This document shows positions 1 through 7,398 of a stretch of 13,404 nt of DNA, one piece after another (the stretch's first letter is position 1; each line of letters opens with the position of its first letter). The position numbers and the translations under genes are program-made. The stretch spans positions 1-13,404 of the forward strand of contig JAGBUD010000171.1 in assembly GCA_017630995.1 (NCBI GenBank). The letters are read 5' to 3'. The DNA comes from Clostridia bacterium. Its GTDB lineage: Bacteria > Bacillota_A > Clostridia > Oscillospirales > CAG-272. The notes beneath the pieces are model-generated. The model ran no database searches. It worked only from the letters and a program-made list of their open reading frames with translations, and had not been told where the DNA came from.

Positions 1-36
1 AGTTGTCGCAATGCGCCAACTCGGAGGTGCACCAAG

Positions 37-66
37 AAAAAAGCAAGTCGAAAGACTTGCTTTTTT
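37..66 (+). terminator. Intrinsic terminator-like hairpin, copy 1
   Basis: Six A, a 9-bp stem (GCAAGTC extended by AA/TT), a GAAA tetraloop and six T give a stem of up to 13 bp followed by a T run. Because the flanks are A6 and T6, it could stop transcription in either direction. The same 30 bases recur exactly at 272-301. It probably ends a gene lying left of the window. Confidence 0.8.
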
Positions 67-70
67 CTAT

Positions 71-238
71 CCAATCCGAAGGATTGGTATGGAATCTCAC
101 CGCAGGTGAGTATGTAATCGCCGTAGGCGTATGGCATCACGCGCCGGCGTGTATTTTTCCTTCGAATTGATGCCATACATCACTTTGTGATGATTCCATC
201 CAGACCTTCGGTCTGATTCCATACACGCCTTTGGCGTG
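71..238. repeat. Nested inverted repeat decorated with seven small hairpins
   Basis: Seven perfect short hairpins lie in a row: 71-87, 96-110, 119-129, 138-151, 178-192, 201-215 and 224-238. Stems are 4-7 bp; six loops are 3 nt and one (138-151) is 4 nt. Their stem sequences differ. The 8-nt linkers on the left are TATGGAAT (88-95), TATGTAAT (111-118) and TATGGCAT (130-137). On the right they are ATGCCATA (170-177), ATTCCATC (193-200) and ATTCCATA (216-223). The right linkers are reverse complements of the left ones in mirror order: the outer pair matches over 10 nt (87-96 with 215-224), the inner pair over 10 nt (129-138 with 169-178), and the middle pair has two mismatches. Read outward-in, both arms are therefore hairpin-TATGGAAT-like linker units. 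The apex is 152-168. I do not know a named family for it. A non-autonomous mobile or REP-like element, or a structured RNA, are both possible. Confidence 0.85.
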
Positions 239-271
239 ATTTAGTAAGTCGTCATTTTGACCTCCAAACAC

Positions 272-302
272 AAAAAAGCAAGTCGAAAGACTTGCTTTTT
301 TT
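272..302 (+). terminator. Intrinsic terminator-like hairpin, copy 2
   Basis: This is an exact second copy of the 37-66 hairpin (A6, 9-bp GC-containing stem, GAAA tetraloop, T run, here seven T). Together the two copies bracket the hairpin array. It also insulates the promoter at 363-391 from transcription entering from the left. Confidence 0.75.
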
Positions 303-362
303 ATCTTTTGCTCTCGGTATTATCAAAAAGCGGAATTGCTTGATTTTGTTGGGTGTTTTAAA

Positions 363-391
363 TTGACAATCAACTTGTTTAATGATATAAT
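363..391 (+). promoter_or_regulatory. SigA promoter for the PHP / nitrilase-GDPD genes
   Basis: An exact TTGACA (363-368) and an exact TATAAT (386-391) are separated by 17 bp. TGA directly before the -10 box makes it also an extended -10 promoter. The predicted start is near 398, giving a leader of about 35 nt before the ATG at 433. Confidence 0.85.
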
Positions 392-432
392 AACTTTAAT
401 AAATTTCAGCCGAGATATGTGAGGTGCTTTAT

Positions 433-1128
433 ATGTATCTTTATGAAACTCATCTTCATACGTCTCCCGTGAGCGCTTGCGCCACGGCGTCAATCAGAGA
501 GACGTTGGAATTCTATAAAAGCATTGGTTATGCGGGGGTTTTTATGACCGAGCATTTCATTGACTCGAGCTTTGACCGTGCGGCGCGGGATTTTTCGTAT
601 AGCGAAAAAATCAAGCATTACTTTTCGGCATACGAGGAGGGCGTGCGTATCGGCAATGATATAGGACTTGACGTTTTTGGGGGAATAGAAATGGGTCAAG
701 GCTGGGCGCATATTTTAGTTTACGGCATTGATGAGGAATGGTGCCTGCTTCATCCCGATATGGATAAAATGAGAAAAAAAGACCTTTTGCCTATGCTCAA
801 AGATGACGGCGCACTTTTAATTCAAGCCCACCCGTTTAGAAAGGTGCCGACCGAAATTTGCCTTTTTCCGCAGTTTGTTCACGGTGTAGAGATATTTAAT
901 TCCGCGAGAACTCAGTTTGAAAACGACCTCGCCAAGCAGTTTTGCAAAAATTACGGTCTGGTTTCCTTTGCGGGAAGCGATAACCACACAGCCTCATCGC
1001 ACAAGGTTTTGGGCGGAATGGCAACCGAGCGAAAAATCGAGAGCGTCGAGGATTTCAAGGAGCTTGTGCTTTCGGGAAAAGCTACTCCGTTTTCGAGGAG
1101 CGAGAGCGGAATTGAATTTTTGAAATAA
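433..1128 (+). CDS. PHP-domain metal-dependent phosphoesterase
   Basis: This 231-residue protein is a single PHP domain, the fold shared by histidinol phosphatases and the YciV/TrpH-type nucleases and phosphatases. Metal-ligand motifs appear in the usual order: HLH (residues 7-9), EH (40-41), E86 in GGIEMG, H133 in QAHPF, and D183/H185 in GSDNH. It is likely a cytosolic phosphoesterase using a two- or three-metal site; the substrate cannot be read from sequence. I start it at ATG 433 rather than GTG 424, because GAGGTG at 421-426 is the ribosome binding site, 6 nt upstream, and contains that GTG. It is the first gene after the promoter at 363-391, and the next gene starts 33 nt after its stop, so the two probably form an operon. 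No signal peptide is seen. Confidence 0.85.
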   Translation: MYLYETHLHTSPVSACATASIRETLEFYKSIGYAGVFMTEHFIDSSFDRAARDFSYSEKIKHYFSAYEEGVRIGNDIGLDVFGGIEMGQGWAHILVYGIDEEWCLLHPDMDKMRKKDLLPMLKDDGALLIQAHPFRKVPTEICLFPQFVHGVEIFNSARTQFENDLAKQFCKNYGLVSFAGSDNHTASSHKVLGGMATERKIESVEDFKELVLSGKATPFSRSESGIEFLK

Positions 1129-1161
1129 AGGTTTCATACTGTTAATAAAGGAGATAAACAG

Positions 1162-2790
1162 ATGAAAGTATGCGTTTTGCAACCAAGATATTCTTTTGAC
1201 GAAAACGATGCTCAAGTATGCTTTGAAGGGCTGATTGAGCTTCTTGACAAATGCGACGAAAGTATGGATTTGATAGTTTTGCCCGAATATAGCGATGCGC
1301 TCGCTGACGTTAAGGGCAAGGCGGGATACTACGAAACGGTAGAAAAATACAATTTCTTGATTTTAGAAAAGGCAAAAGAGGTGGCGAAAAGGTGCTCTGC
1401 AACCGTTTTTGTAAATGCGGGATTCTTTGCCAAAGAGGGAATTCGCAACACAACTTGGGCTATCGGCAGAGACGGAGAGGTTATCGGTCAGTATTTCAAG
1501 GCTCACCCTGCACCTAGTGAAGTTAAAACAGACGCAAAAGGGGGGCACGAGCTTGACGTTGCCTACAGCTATGAATACAATCCCCCGTACGTTCTTGAAA
1601 TTGACGGAATTCGCTTTGGATTTTTGACTTGCTACGATTTCTATTTCTATGAAAATTTTGCGAGAATTGCCAAGGAAAAGCTCGACATTATAATAGGCTG
1701 CTCCTTGCAAAGAACAGATACGCACGAGGCGCTCTCGATTATAAATAAGTTTTTATGCTATCAAACAAACGCTTACCTTATTCGTTCTTCCGTATCTCTT
1801 GGCGACGATTCAAAGGTTTGCGGCTGCAGCATGGTGGTTTCGCCAAAGGGCGAAGAGCTTTTGAATATGAAAAACCGCGTTGGACTTGGCGTTTATGAAA
1901 TAGACCCTAAAGAAAAATACTACAAGGCGGCAGGTCATCAAGGTGCGCTAAAGGCACATTTTGAATATATAGAAGAGGGACGCAGACCTTGGCTTTACAG
2001 AAACGGCGGAGCCTCGGTTGTTCCTTTCGATAACGTTATGAAATATCCGCGCCTATGCGCACATAGAGGATTCAATACGGTAGCTCCCGAAAACAGTATG
2101 CCCGCATTCGGTGCGGCGATTGCCCTCGGAGCTGAAGAAATCGAATTCGACCTTTGGTCCACCAAGGACAGAGTCCTAGTTTCGTGCCATGATTCGACCC
2201 TTGACCGCGTCAGCGACGGAAGCGGAAAGATTTACGATTACACGTATGAGGAGCTTTTGAAGCTTGATTTCGGTGTGAAATGCGGCGAAAAATACCGCGG
2301 ACTAAAGATTCCCACCTTTGAAGAAATACTGCAAAAATTTGCGGGCCGCGTTATAATGAATATTCACGTCAAGATTTGGGACGCGAATTTTTCGGACAGA
2401 ATGATTGAAGAAATCGTCGGCTTAATCAGAAAATACGACTGCGAAAAGCACGTTTACTTTATGACGACAAGCGACGAAATAATCAAAGCAGTGATGGAAT
2501 ACGCCCCCGATATCTGTGTTTGCGTCGGTTGGGACGGAAACAAAGAGCCAATGTCGATAGTTGACAGAGCGATTGCCCTTGGAGCACAAAAGGTTCAGCT
2601 CTTCAAGCCCTATTTCAATCAAGAAAGCATAGACAAGGCTCACAGAAACGGAATTATATGCAACGTATTCTGGGCAGACGACACCGAGGAAGCTATAAGA
2701 TATCGAGAAATGGGAATAGACTGTATTCTGACTAACGACTACTTGGCGGTCAAAAATGCAATTGACGCATATTTTTCTGACAAGGAATAA
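1162..2790 (+). CDS. Nitrilase-superfamily amidohydrolase fused to GDPD
   Basis: This 542-residue protein has two enzyme domains. Residues 1 to about 280 are a carbon-nitrogen hydrolase with the family triad: E42 (LPEYSD), K113 (YFKAHPAP) and C157 (FLTCYDF). Residues about 296-538 are a glycerophosphodiester phosphodiesterase barrel with H301-R302 (AHRG), PEN (309-311), E328/D330 (EFD), H343 (CHDSTLDR), and a late WADD/LTN(D) region. The usual NIEIK motif reads NIHVK, so a residue that commonly binds metal is His402. The domains would cut amide or nitrile bonds and phosphodiesters; the fusion suggests one substrate carrying both, which is inference. There is no signal peptide, so it is probably cytosolic. 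AAAGGAGA at 1148-1155 supports the start. It is co-transcribed with the PHP gene. A sequencing fusion is unlikely, because one frame runs unbroken through both domains. Confidence 0.85.
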   Translation: MKVCVLQPRYSFDENDAQVCFEGLIELLDKCDESMDLIVLPEYSDALADVKGKAGYYETVEKYNFLILEKAKEVAKRCSATVFVNAGFFAKEGIRNTTWAIGRDGEVIGQYFKAHPAPSEVKTDAKGGHELDVAYSYEYNPPYVLEIDGIRFGFLTCYDFYFYENFARIAKEKLDIIIGCSLQRTDTHEALSIINKFLCYQTNAYLIRSSVSLGDDSKVCGCSMVVSPKGEELLNMKNRVGLGVYEIDPKEKYYKAAGHQGALKAHFEYIEEGRRPWLYRNGGASVVPFDNVMKYPRLCAHRGFNTVAPENSMPAFGAAIALGAEEIEFDLWSTKDRVLVSCHDSTLDRVSDGSGKIYDYTYEELLKLDFGVKCGEKYRGLKIPTFEEILQKFAGRVIMNIHVKIWDANFSDRMIEEIVGLIRKYDCEKHVYFMTTSDEIIKAVMEYAPDICVCVGWDGNKEPMSIVDRAIALGAQKVQLFKPYFNQESIDKAHRNGIICNVFWADDTEEAIRYREMGIDCILTNDYLAVKNAIDAYFSDKE

Positions 2791-2885
2791 TTTGACACGC
2801 AATGAATGTCGTTTCGCGTCTAAAACGGTGCACTTGAAATTAAAATCGAGTTAGAAAACAAGGAACTTTTACAGAGGAAAAAGAC

Positions 2886-4715
2886 ATGTCACTTAAAATG
2901 CGTTTTTTCGGAGTTAGCGATAAAACCGCTGCATTTTTGACCGCGCGGCATTTATGCAACGCGGACTTATGGAAGAAATTTGTTGACGTTTTTCGCACTC
3001 AACCCGACAGCCAAAACAGAGGCTGGAGGGGCGAATATTGGGGAAAAATGATGCGCGGAGCGGTGCTTGTTTGTAAGTACACAGAGGACGCGGAGCTATA
3101 CCGCATTTTGACAGATTCCGTTAAGGATATTATGACAACTCAAGATAAGAGGGGACGCGTGTCGTCTTATTTGCCCGACCTTGAGCTTGTCGGCTGGGAT
3201 TTGTGGTCGCAAAAATACGTTATTTTGGCGTGTGAATACTATCTTGATATATGCCGCGACGATGATTTCAAAAAGGAAGTTGTGACCTTCATCTCTCGCG
3301 TTGCTGATTATATTTTGGCAAACGTAGGAAAAGGAAAGAAAGAAATCACAAAGGCGTCAAATCATTGGCTGGGCCTAAACTCCTCATCTATACTTGAGCC
3401 GATAGTAAGACTCTATCGCTTGACGGGGGAAGAGAGATATCTCGATTTTGCAACCTATATTGTTTCTGCGGGCGGAGCCGAGGAAATCAATATTTTTGAC
3501 CTTGCGTATGAAAATAAGCTTTACCCCTATCAGTACGGAGTTTCAAAAGCGTACGAAATGACCTCTTGCTTTGAGGGACTGCTCGAATACTACGAGGTGA
3601 CGGGCATAGAAAAGCATAAAATCGCAGTTCTTAATTACGCAAAGGCGGTTCTCGATTCCGAAATATCAATAATCGGGTGCGCGGGAACAACGCACGAGCT
3701 GTTCGACCATACAAGGACGCGGCAGACGGCAGAGCATAGCGCCGACGAGGTTATGCAAGAAACCTGCGTCACCGTAACTTTGATGAAATTCTTTGCACGG
3801 GTCCTGCCTTTAAGCGATAATACCGAGTATGCAGACGTTATAGAAAGAGCATTTTACAACGCATACCTCGGAGCCTTGAATACCGAGGACAAGGAGTCGC
3901 CCTATCCCTATAAAACCACAAGCGGAGTTGTTTCAACAATTCTTCCCTTTGATGCGTACAGTCCGCTCACGTGTGCAAAGCGCGGCAGAGTGGTTGGTGG
4001 ATATCAGATTTTGCCCGATATGAGCTATTACGGCTGCTGTGCGTGTATCGGTGCGGCGGGAGTCGGCGTATTTCTTGAGAATTTCGCAACCGTAAGCGGT
4101 GACACTCTTACCATAAACTTTTTCGAAAAGGGCAATATAGAGTTCGAATATTTGACTACTAAAGTTTACATAAACATAGAAACCGATTATCCCGTCGGTG
4201 ATAGCATCAAGCTGAAAATTTGCGCGGAGAAACCCGTGGAATTCACTTTGCGAATCCGCAATCCCAAATGGTCGGATTCTTGCGGAGGATATACGGTTTA
4301 TAGGAAAGCTTGGTCGCAGGACGAGATTGATATTAAGCTTGATATGTCGGTCAGAGAGCATTTTCCCGAATACGTTGACGAGGACGTTGTGTATACCGAC
4401 GTGCGTGAGGACGTGGGCGGTTATTACACCGCATTGCCCGTAAAGGTCAGCCATAAGCCGTCGGAGGAAAAATATATCGCGTTTACGAGAGGCCCGCTTG
4501 TGCTTGCCGCAGATAGCCGCACGGGAAAGGCTCCGAATTCAATCTTTTCCGCTCCCTCCTATACCGAGATTTGCGATAGCAGTATTGTCGACGGAGTTCC
4601 TTGCCTTTTGAAGATGAAATTCATCTGCGATGGGGAGAGCTATTTTCTTGTCGATTACGGTCACGCAGGTCGCGACTGGGAGAGCGACATTGCGGCGTGG
4701 CTGCCCGTCGAATAA
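2886..4715 (+). CDS. GH127-like glycosidase (DUF1680 type)
   Basis: This 609-residue protein resembles the GH127/DUF1680 superfamily, whose characterised members are retaining beta-L-arabinofuranosidases with a zinc-bound cysteine nucleophile. An alpha/alpha-barrel spans about 20-400 and beta-rich domains follow to the end. The zinc-site pattern is kept: ExC at E292/C294 in QETC, followed by the typical YAD-x-x-ER-x-x-YN segment (315-325), and CC at C384/C385 in GCCAC (C385 or C384 being the likely nucleophile). E271 in HELF is a candidate acid/base. No signal peptide is visible, so it would act on imported oligosaccharides. AGAGGA at 2873-2878, 7 nt before ATG, supports the start. A 95-nt gap separates it from the fusion gene with no clear promoter, so read-through is likely. 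Exact sugar specificity is unknown; GH146 or another related family is possible. Confidence 0.75.
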   Translation: MSLKMRFFGVSDKTAAFLTARHLCNADLWKKFVDVFRTQPDSQNRGWRGEYWGKMMRGAVLVCKYTEDAELYRILTDSVKDIMTTQDKRGRVSSYLPDLELVGWDLWSQKYVILACEYYLDICRDDDFKKEVVTFISRVADYILANVGKGKKEITKASNHWLGLNSSSILEPIVRLYRLTGEERYLDFATYIVSAGGAEEINIFDLAYENKLYPYQYGVSKAYEMTSCFEGLLEYYEVTGIEKHKIAVLNYAKAVLDSEISIIGCAGTTHELFDHTRTRQTAEHSADEVMQETCVTVTLMKFFARVLPLSDNTEYADVIERAFYNAYLGALNTEDKESPYPYKTTSGVVSTILPFDAYSPLTCAKRGRVVGGYQILPDMSYYGCCACIGAAGVGVFLENFATVSGDTLTINFFEKGNIEFEYLTTKVYINIETDYPVGDSIKLKICAEKPVEFTLRIRNPKWSDSCGGYTVYRKAWSQDEIDIKLDMSVREHFPEYVDEDVVYTDVREDVGGYYTALPVKVSHKPSEEKYIAFTRGPLVLAADSRTGKAPNSIFSAPSYTEICDSSIVDGVPCLLKMKFICDGESYFLVDYGHAGRDWESDIAAWLPVE

Positions 4716-4806
4716 TCCGTTATTACAGGGATTTTGCTTTGTGGTTTGCCTTGTCTATCACCTATCGAAAAAGCAAGATGTTTCTTATTAAAATACTCTA
4801 AACTGC

Positions 4807-4835
4807 TTTACAAATCGGCTATTTGGTGATATAAT
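4807..4835 (+). promoter_or_regulatory. SigA promoter of nagB
   Basis: TTTACA (4807-4812) and TATAAT (4830-4835) are spaced 17 bp apart, with TGA before the -10 box (extended -10). Predicted start is near 4842, giving a leader of about 36 nt. The sequence between the preceding gene's stop (4715) and this promoter shows no good terminator. No obvious NagR-like operator was recognised. Confidence 0.8.
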
Positions 4836-4877
4836 GAGTATATAATTAAATAAGACACAGTTTCAAGGAGCAAGAAT

Positions 4878-5663
4878 ATGAAATTAATTATCAAAGACAA
4901 CTATGACTTGATGTGCGAGTGGGCCGCGCAGCATATTGCAGACGCTATAAATGCTCACACCGAAAACCGTCCCTTTGTGCTCGGATTGCCGACGGGTTCT
5001 TCACCTCTCGGTGTTTATAAAAGACTTATTGAAATGAATAAGGCGGGAAAGGTGACATTTAAAAACGTAGTTACCTTTAATATGGACGAGTACGTTGGTC
5101 TTCCCAGAGAGCACGATCAGAGCTATTGGTATTTCATGCACGACAATTTCTTTAACCACATCGACATTCCCGCAGAAAACGTAAATATTCTCAACGGTAT
5201 GGCAGATGATCTTGAAGCAGAGTGCCAGCGCTATGAGGATAAAATTGCGACCTACGGCGGAATAGATTTGTTCCTTGGCGGCAGCGGAGTTGACGGACAT
5301 ATCGCATTTAACGAGCCATTCACCTCGTTGACCTCAAGAACGGGTGTTCGCGCACTTACCGAGGACACACTCATTGTCAATTCCCGTTTCTTCGGAAACG
5401 ACGTAAACAAGGTTCCCAAGACTGCGCTTTCCGTTGGTGTTGGAACTGTTTGCGATTCTAAGCAGGTGTTGCTTCTTATCAGCGGACATAACAAGGCTCG
5501 CGCGCTTCGCCATTGTGTTGAAGGCGGTGTTGACCACGCTTGGACAATAAGCGCATTACAACTCCACAAGGACGGAATCATTGCTTGCGATGAGGCGGCT
5601 TGCGGTGAGTTAAAGGTAGATACCTACAAGTATTTTAAAGAAATCTACAAGAACGAGAAGTAA
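4878..5663 (+). CDS. nagB: Glucosamine-6-phosphate deaminase
   Basis: This enzyme converts glucosamine-6-phosphate to fructose-6-phosphate plus ammonia in the cytosol, the step that commits amino sugars to glycolysis. The 261-residue length is normal for NagB. Diagnostic segments are LPTGSSP (37-43, phosphate binding), FNMDEY with D70-E71 (general base, equivalent to E. coli D72), and [11 protein letters not shown] with D139, H141 and E146 (equivalent to D141, H143, E148). AAGGAG at 4865-4870 lies 7 nt before ATG. It has its own promoter and a terminator directly after it, so it is probably monocistronic. nagA is not in the window; the following deacetylase is of another fold. Presence beside sugar-modifying enzymes fits amino-sugar catabolism. 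Confidence 0.96.
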   Translation: MKLIIKDNYDLMCEWAAQHIADAINAHTENRPFVLGLPTGSSPLGVYKRLIEMNKAGKVTFKNVVTFNMDEYVGLPREHDQSYWYFMHDNFFNHIDIPAENVNILNGMADDLEAECQRYEDKIATYGGIDLFLGGSGVDGHIAFNEPFTSLTSRTGVRALTEDTLIVNSRFFGNDVNKVPKTALSVGVGTVCDSKQVLLLISGHNKARALRHCVEGGVDHAWTISALQLHKDGIIACDEAACGELKVDTYKYFKEIYKNEK

Positions 5664-5667
5664 TAAA

Positions 5668-5716
5668 AAAGGCTGAACCGTTGGCTTTAATTTAAGTGCG
5701 GTTCAGCCTTTGATTT
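5668..5716 (+). terminator. Intrinsic terminator after nagB
   Basis: AAAGGCTGAACCG (5668-5680) pairs perfectly with CGGTTCAGCCTTT (5699-5711), giving a 13-bp stem with an 18-nt loop, followed by GATTTT. It starts 4 nt after the nagB stop. Confidence 0.88.
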
Positions 5717-5719
5717 TAA

Positions 5720-5748
5720 TTGACATACGTCACACCGTGTGATATAAT
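5720..5748 (+). promoter_or_regulatory. SigA promoter with palindrome in the spacer
   Basis: An exact TTGACA (5720-5725) and exact TATAAT (5743-5748) are 17 bp apart with TGA before the -10 box. The spacer contains TCACACcGTGTGA (5730-5742), a perfect inverted repeat with 6-bp arms that ends directly against the -10 box. A protein bound there would block RNA polymerase, so it is a good repressor-operator candidate. It drives the deacetylase and esterase genes; predicted start is near 5755. Confidence 0.82.
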
Positions 5749-5779
5749 AGGCTAAAATAATAAAGACAGAGGTTGCCTT

Positions 5780-6619
5780 ATGAACAGAACATATGTGAGA
5801 TTTCCTAACTTCAAGAGAAAAGCGGTTACGTTAAGCTATGACGACGGCGTGCGTCAGGATAAGCGTTTGATTGAAATTATGAAAAAGCACGGCTTAAAGG
5901 GAACGTTTAATATCAACGGCGCGATGTTTTCCGAGACGTGCGACAACGAGGACAAGGGCAGACTGACAAAGGAAGAAGCAATAAGCTTGTATTGCGGCTC
6001 CGATATGGAGGTTGCAGTTCACGGATACCGTCATATTTCGCTCGCTAAAGTTGACGCGCCTATGGCAACCAACGACGTTCTCCTTGATAGAATAGAGCTT
6101 GAAAAGACGTTCGGCAAAATCATAAACGGAATGGCATATGCAAACGGCTCGTATAACGACGAGGTCGTGGACATTGTTGCAAAATGCGGAATCGCATACG
6201 CGAGAACGGTCACATCAACCGAGAGATTCGACATACCTAGCGATTGGCTTCGCCTCCCCGCAACCTGCCATCATAACAATCCGCGCCTTATGGAGCTTGC
6301 TCGGGCGTTTGTTGAAAGTGAAAACGCCGCGTACTACTGGCGCAACTCACCGCAAATGTTCTATCTTTGGGGACATAGCTATGAATTTGACACCAACGAT
6401 AATTGGCACGTAATTGAGGAGTTTGCCGAATACATAGGTGGCAGAGATGATATTTGGTATGCAACCAACGGAGAAATCTATTCATATTTGCAAGCGGCAA
6501 GCAGACTCGTATTTTCAATTTCGTGCGACAAGGTTTATAACCCGTCTTGCACCGACGTGTATATCAATTATTTGGGAAAAGAAAGAATGATACCCGCAGG
6601 GCAAACCGTCACATTGTAA
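5780..6619 (+). CDS. Polysaccharide deacetylase-like protein (CE4 / NodB fold)
   Basis: This 279-residue protein has the NodB-homology barrel of carbohydrate esterase family 4. Metal and catalytic motifs are SYDDG (D21 base, D22 metal), HGYRH (H81 and H85, metal), AYANGSYN at 119-126 in place of the RPPYG-type motif, and WGHSYEF with H199. The last ~40 residues form a small beta-rich tail. Members remove N- or O-acetyl groups from sugars such as GlcNAc oligomers, chitin or peptidoglycan. No signal peptide or membrane anchor is seen, unlike cell-wall deacetylases, so it may act on cytosolic oligosaccharides. AGAGG at 5768-5772 supports the ATG. It is the first gene of a two-gene unit, 18 nt ahead of the esterase, and lies beside nagB; a role in amino-sugar use is inferred. 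Confidence 0.85.
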   Translation: MNRTYVRFPNFKRKAVTLSYDDGVRQDKRLIEIMKKHGLKGTFNINGAMFSETCDNEDKGRLTKEEAISLYCGSDMEVAVHGYRHISLAKVDAPMATNDVLLDRIELEKTFGKIINGMAYANGSYNDEVVDIVAKCGIAYARTVTSTERFDIPSDWLRLPATCHHNNPRLMELARAFVESENAAYYWRNSPQMFYLWGHSYEFDTNDNWHVIEEFAEYIGGRDDIWYATNGEIYSYLQAASRLVFSISCDKVYNPSCTDVYINYLGKERMIPAGQTVTL

Positions 6620-6637
6620 GGCTTTTAGGAGATTTTT

Positions 6638-7378
6638 ATGCAAAGTAAGTTCGATATAGAATATAAGGAGTCCCTATTTTTAAATTTACATCTTCCCGAA
6701 TCCGATGAATTTGACGTTTTCGTATATTTTCACGGAGGCGGACTTTCCTCGGGAGGTCGCGGCGGCGTTGAGGTTTTTGCAGAGACGCTTGCCAAAAGAA
6801 ATATTGCAACCGCGAGCGTGGCATACAGACTTTATCCCGAGGCAAAATTTCCTGATTTTATCGTTGACGCAGCAGATTCAATAAAGTGGATTAAGGATAA
6901 TATCGCAAATTACGGAAACTGCAAGCGCATATTCGTTGGTGGCAGCAGCGCGGGCGGCTATATCTCGATGATGCTTTGCTTTGACGCAAGATTTCTCGGG
7001 GCAGTCGGCATGAAGCCCACCGATATTGCCGCGTATATTCACGACGCGGGTCAGCCCACCTCTCATTTCAGAGTTCTTGCCGAGCTTGGCAAGGACTCTC
7101 GCAGACTGATTGTTGACGAAACCGCACCGATGTACTTTGTCGGTTTAGACGAGGAATATTCGCCTATGCTCTTTATAGTTTCAGACGAGGATATGTTTGC
7201 GCGATATGAGCAAACAATGCTGATGGTTAAAACGCTTGAGCATTTCGGGCATAAGGACAAGGTGTTCGTTGACGTTCAGCATAGCAAGCACTGTAAATAC
7301 GTTTATAAAAAGGACGAGGAGGGAAACGGAGTTTTTGCAAATATTATGCTCTCGTTTCTTGATAAAATCGATAAATAA
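6638..7378 (+). CDS. Alpha/beta-hydrolase esterase (HSL-like)
   Basis: This 246-residue protein is an alpha/beta-hydrolase of the hormone-sensitive-lipase-like esterase group. It shows HGGG (32-35, oxyanion hole), nucleophile S104 within GSSAG (102-106), an acid candidate at D183/D185 in VSDED, and a His candidate at H215 or H218 near the C-terminus. Such enzymes cut short acyl esters, for example acetyl groups on sugars. No signal peptide is seen. AGGAGA at 6627-6632 lies 5 nt before ATG, only 18 nt after the deacetylase stop, so the two are one operon and may remove different acyl groups from one glycan (inference). A strong terminator follows. Confidence 0.85.
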   Translation: MQSKFDIEYKESLFLNLHLPESDEFDVFVYFHGGGLSSGGRGGVEVFAETLAKRNIATASVAYRLYPEAKFPDFIVDAADSIKWIKDNIANYGNCKRIFVGGSSAGGYISMMLCFDARFLGAVGMKPTDIAAYIHDAGQPTSHFRVLAELGKDSRRLIVDETAPMYFVGLDEEYSPMLFIVSDEDMFARYEQTMLMVKTLEHFGHKDKVFVDVQHSKHCKYVYKKDEEGNGVFANIMLSFLDKIDK

Positions 7379-7398
7379 ACACGGCTTGATAACAAGAA

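Larger units (their letters stand above)
1..432. other. Gene-free region with hairpin array and terminators
   Basis: No convincing coding sequence is present here. Bases 1-36 are probably the 3' flank of a gene outside the window; I recognise nothing in them. A terminator-like hairpin lies at 37-66, the decorated inverted repeat at 71-238, and a second copy of the same hairpin at 272-302. Bases 303-362 show no clear structure, and the promoter of the first gene follows at 363-391. A short reading frame runs through bases 2-108 but crosses the terminator and three hairpins and has no start signal, so it is not treated as a gene. Confidence 0.75.

Noticed and set aside
2..108. Open frame at the left edge as the tail of a gene
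   Set aside because: It passes through the terminator hairpin and two of the array hairpins, so it is more likely chance than coding sequence.
71..238. Hairpin array as a CRISPR array
   Set aside because: Linkers are only 8 nt, the varying parts are self-complementary stems rather than spacers of constant length, and orientation flips in the middle.
424..426. GTG start for the first PHP gene
   Set aside because: The GTG is part of the GAGGTG ribosome binding site for the ATG at 433.
2792..2797. TTGACA as a promoter of the GH127-like gene
   Set aside because: No -10-like sequence occurs at 16-18 bp spacing; the bases there are GC-rich.
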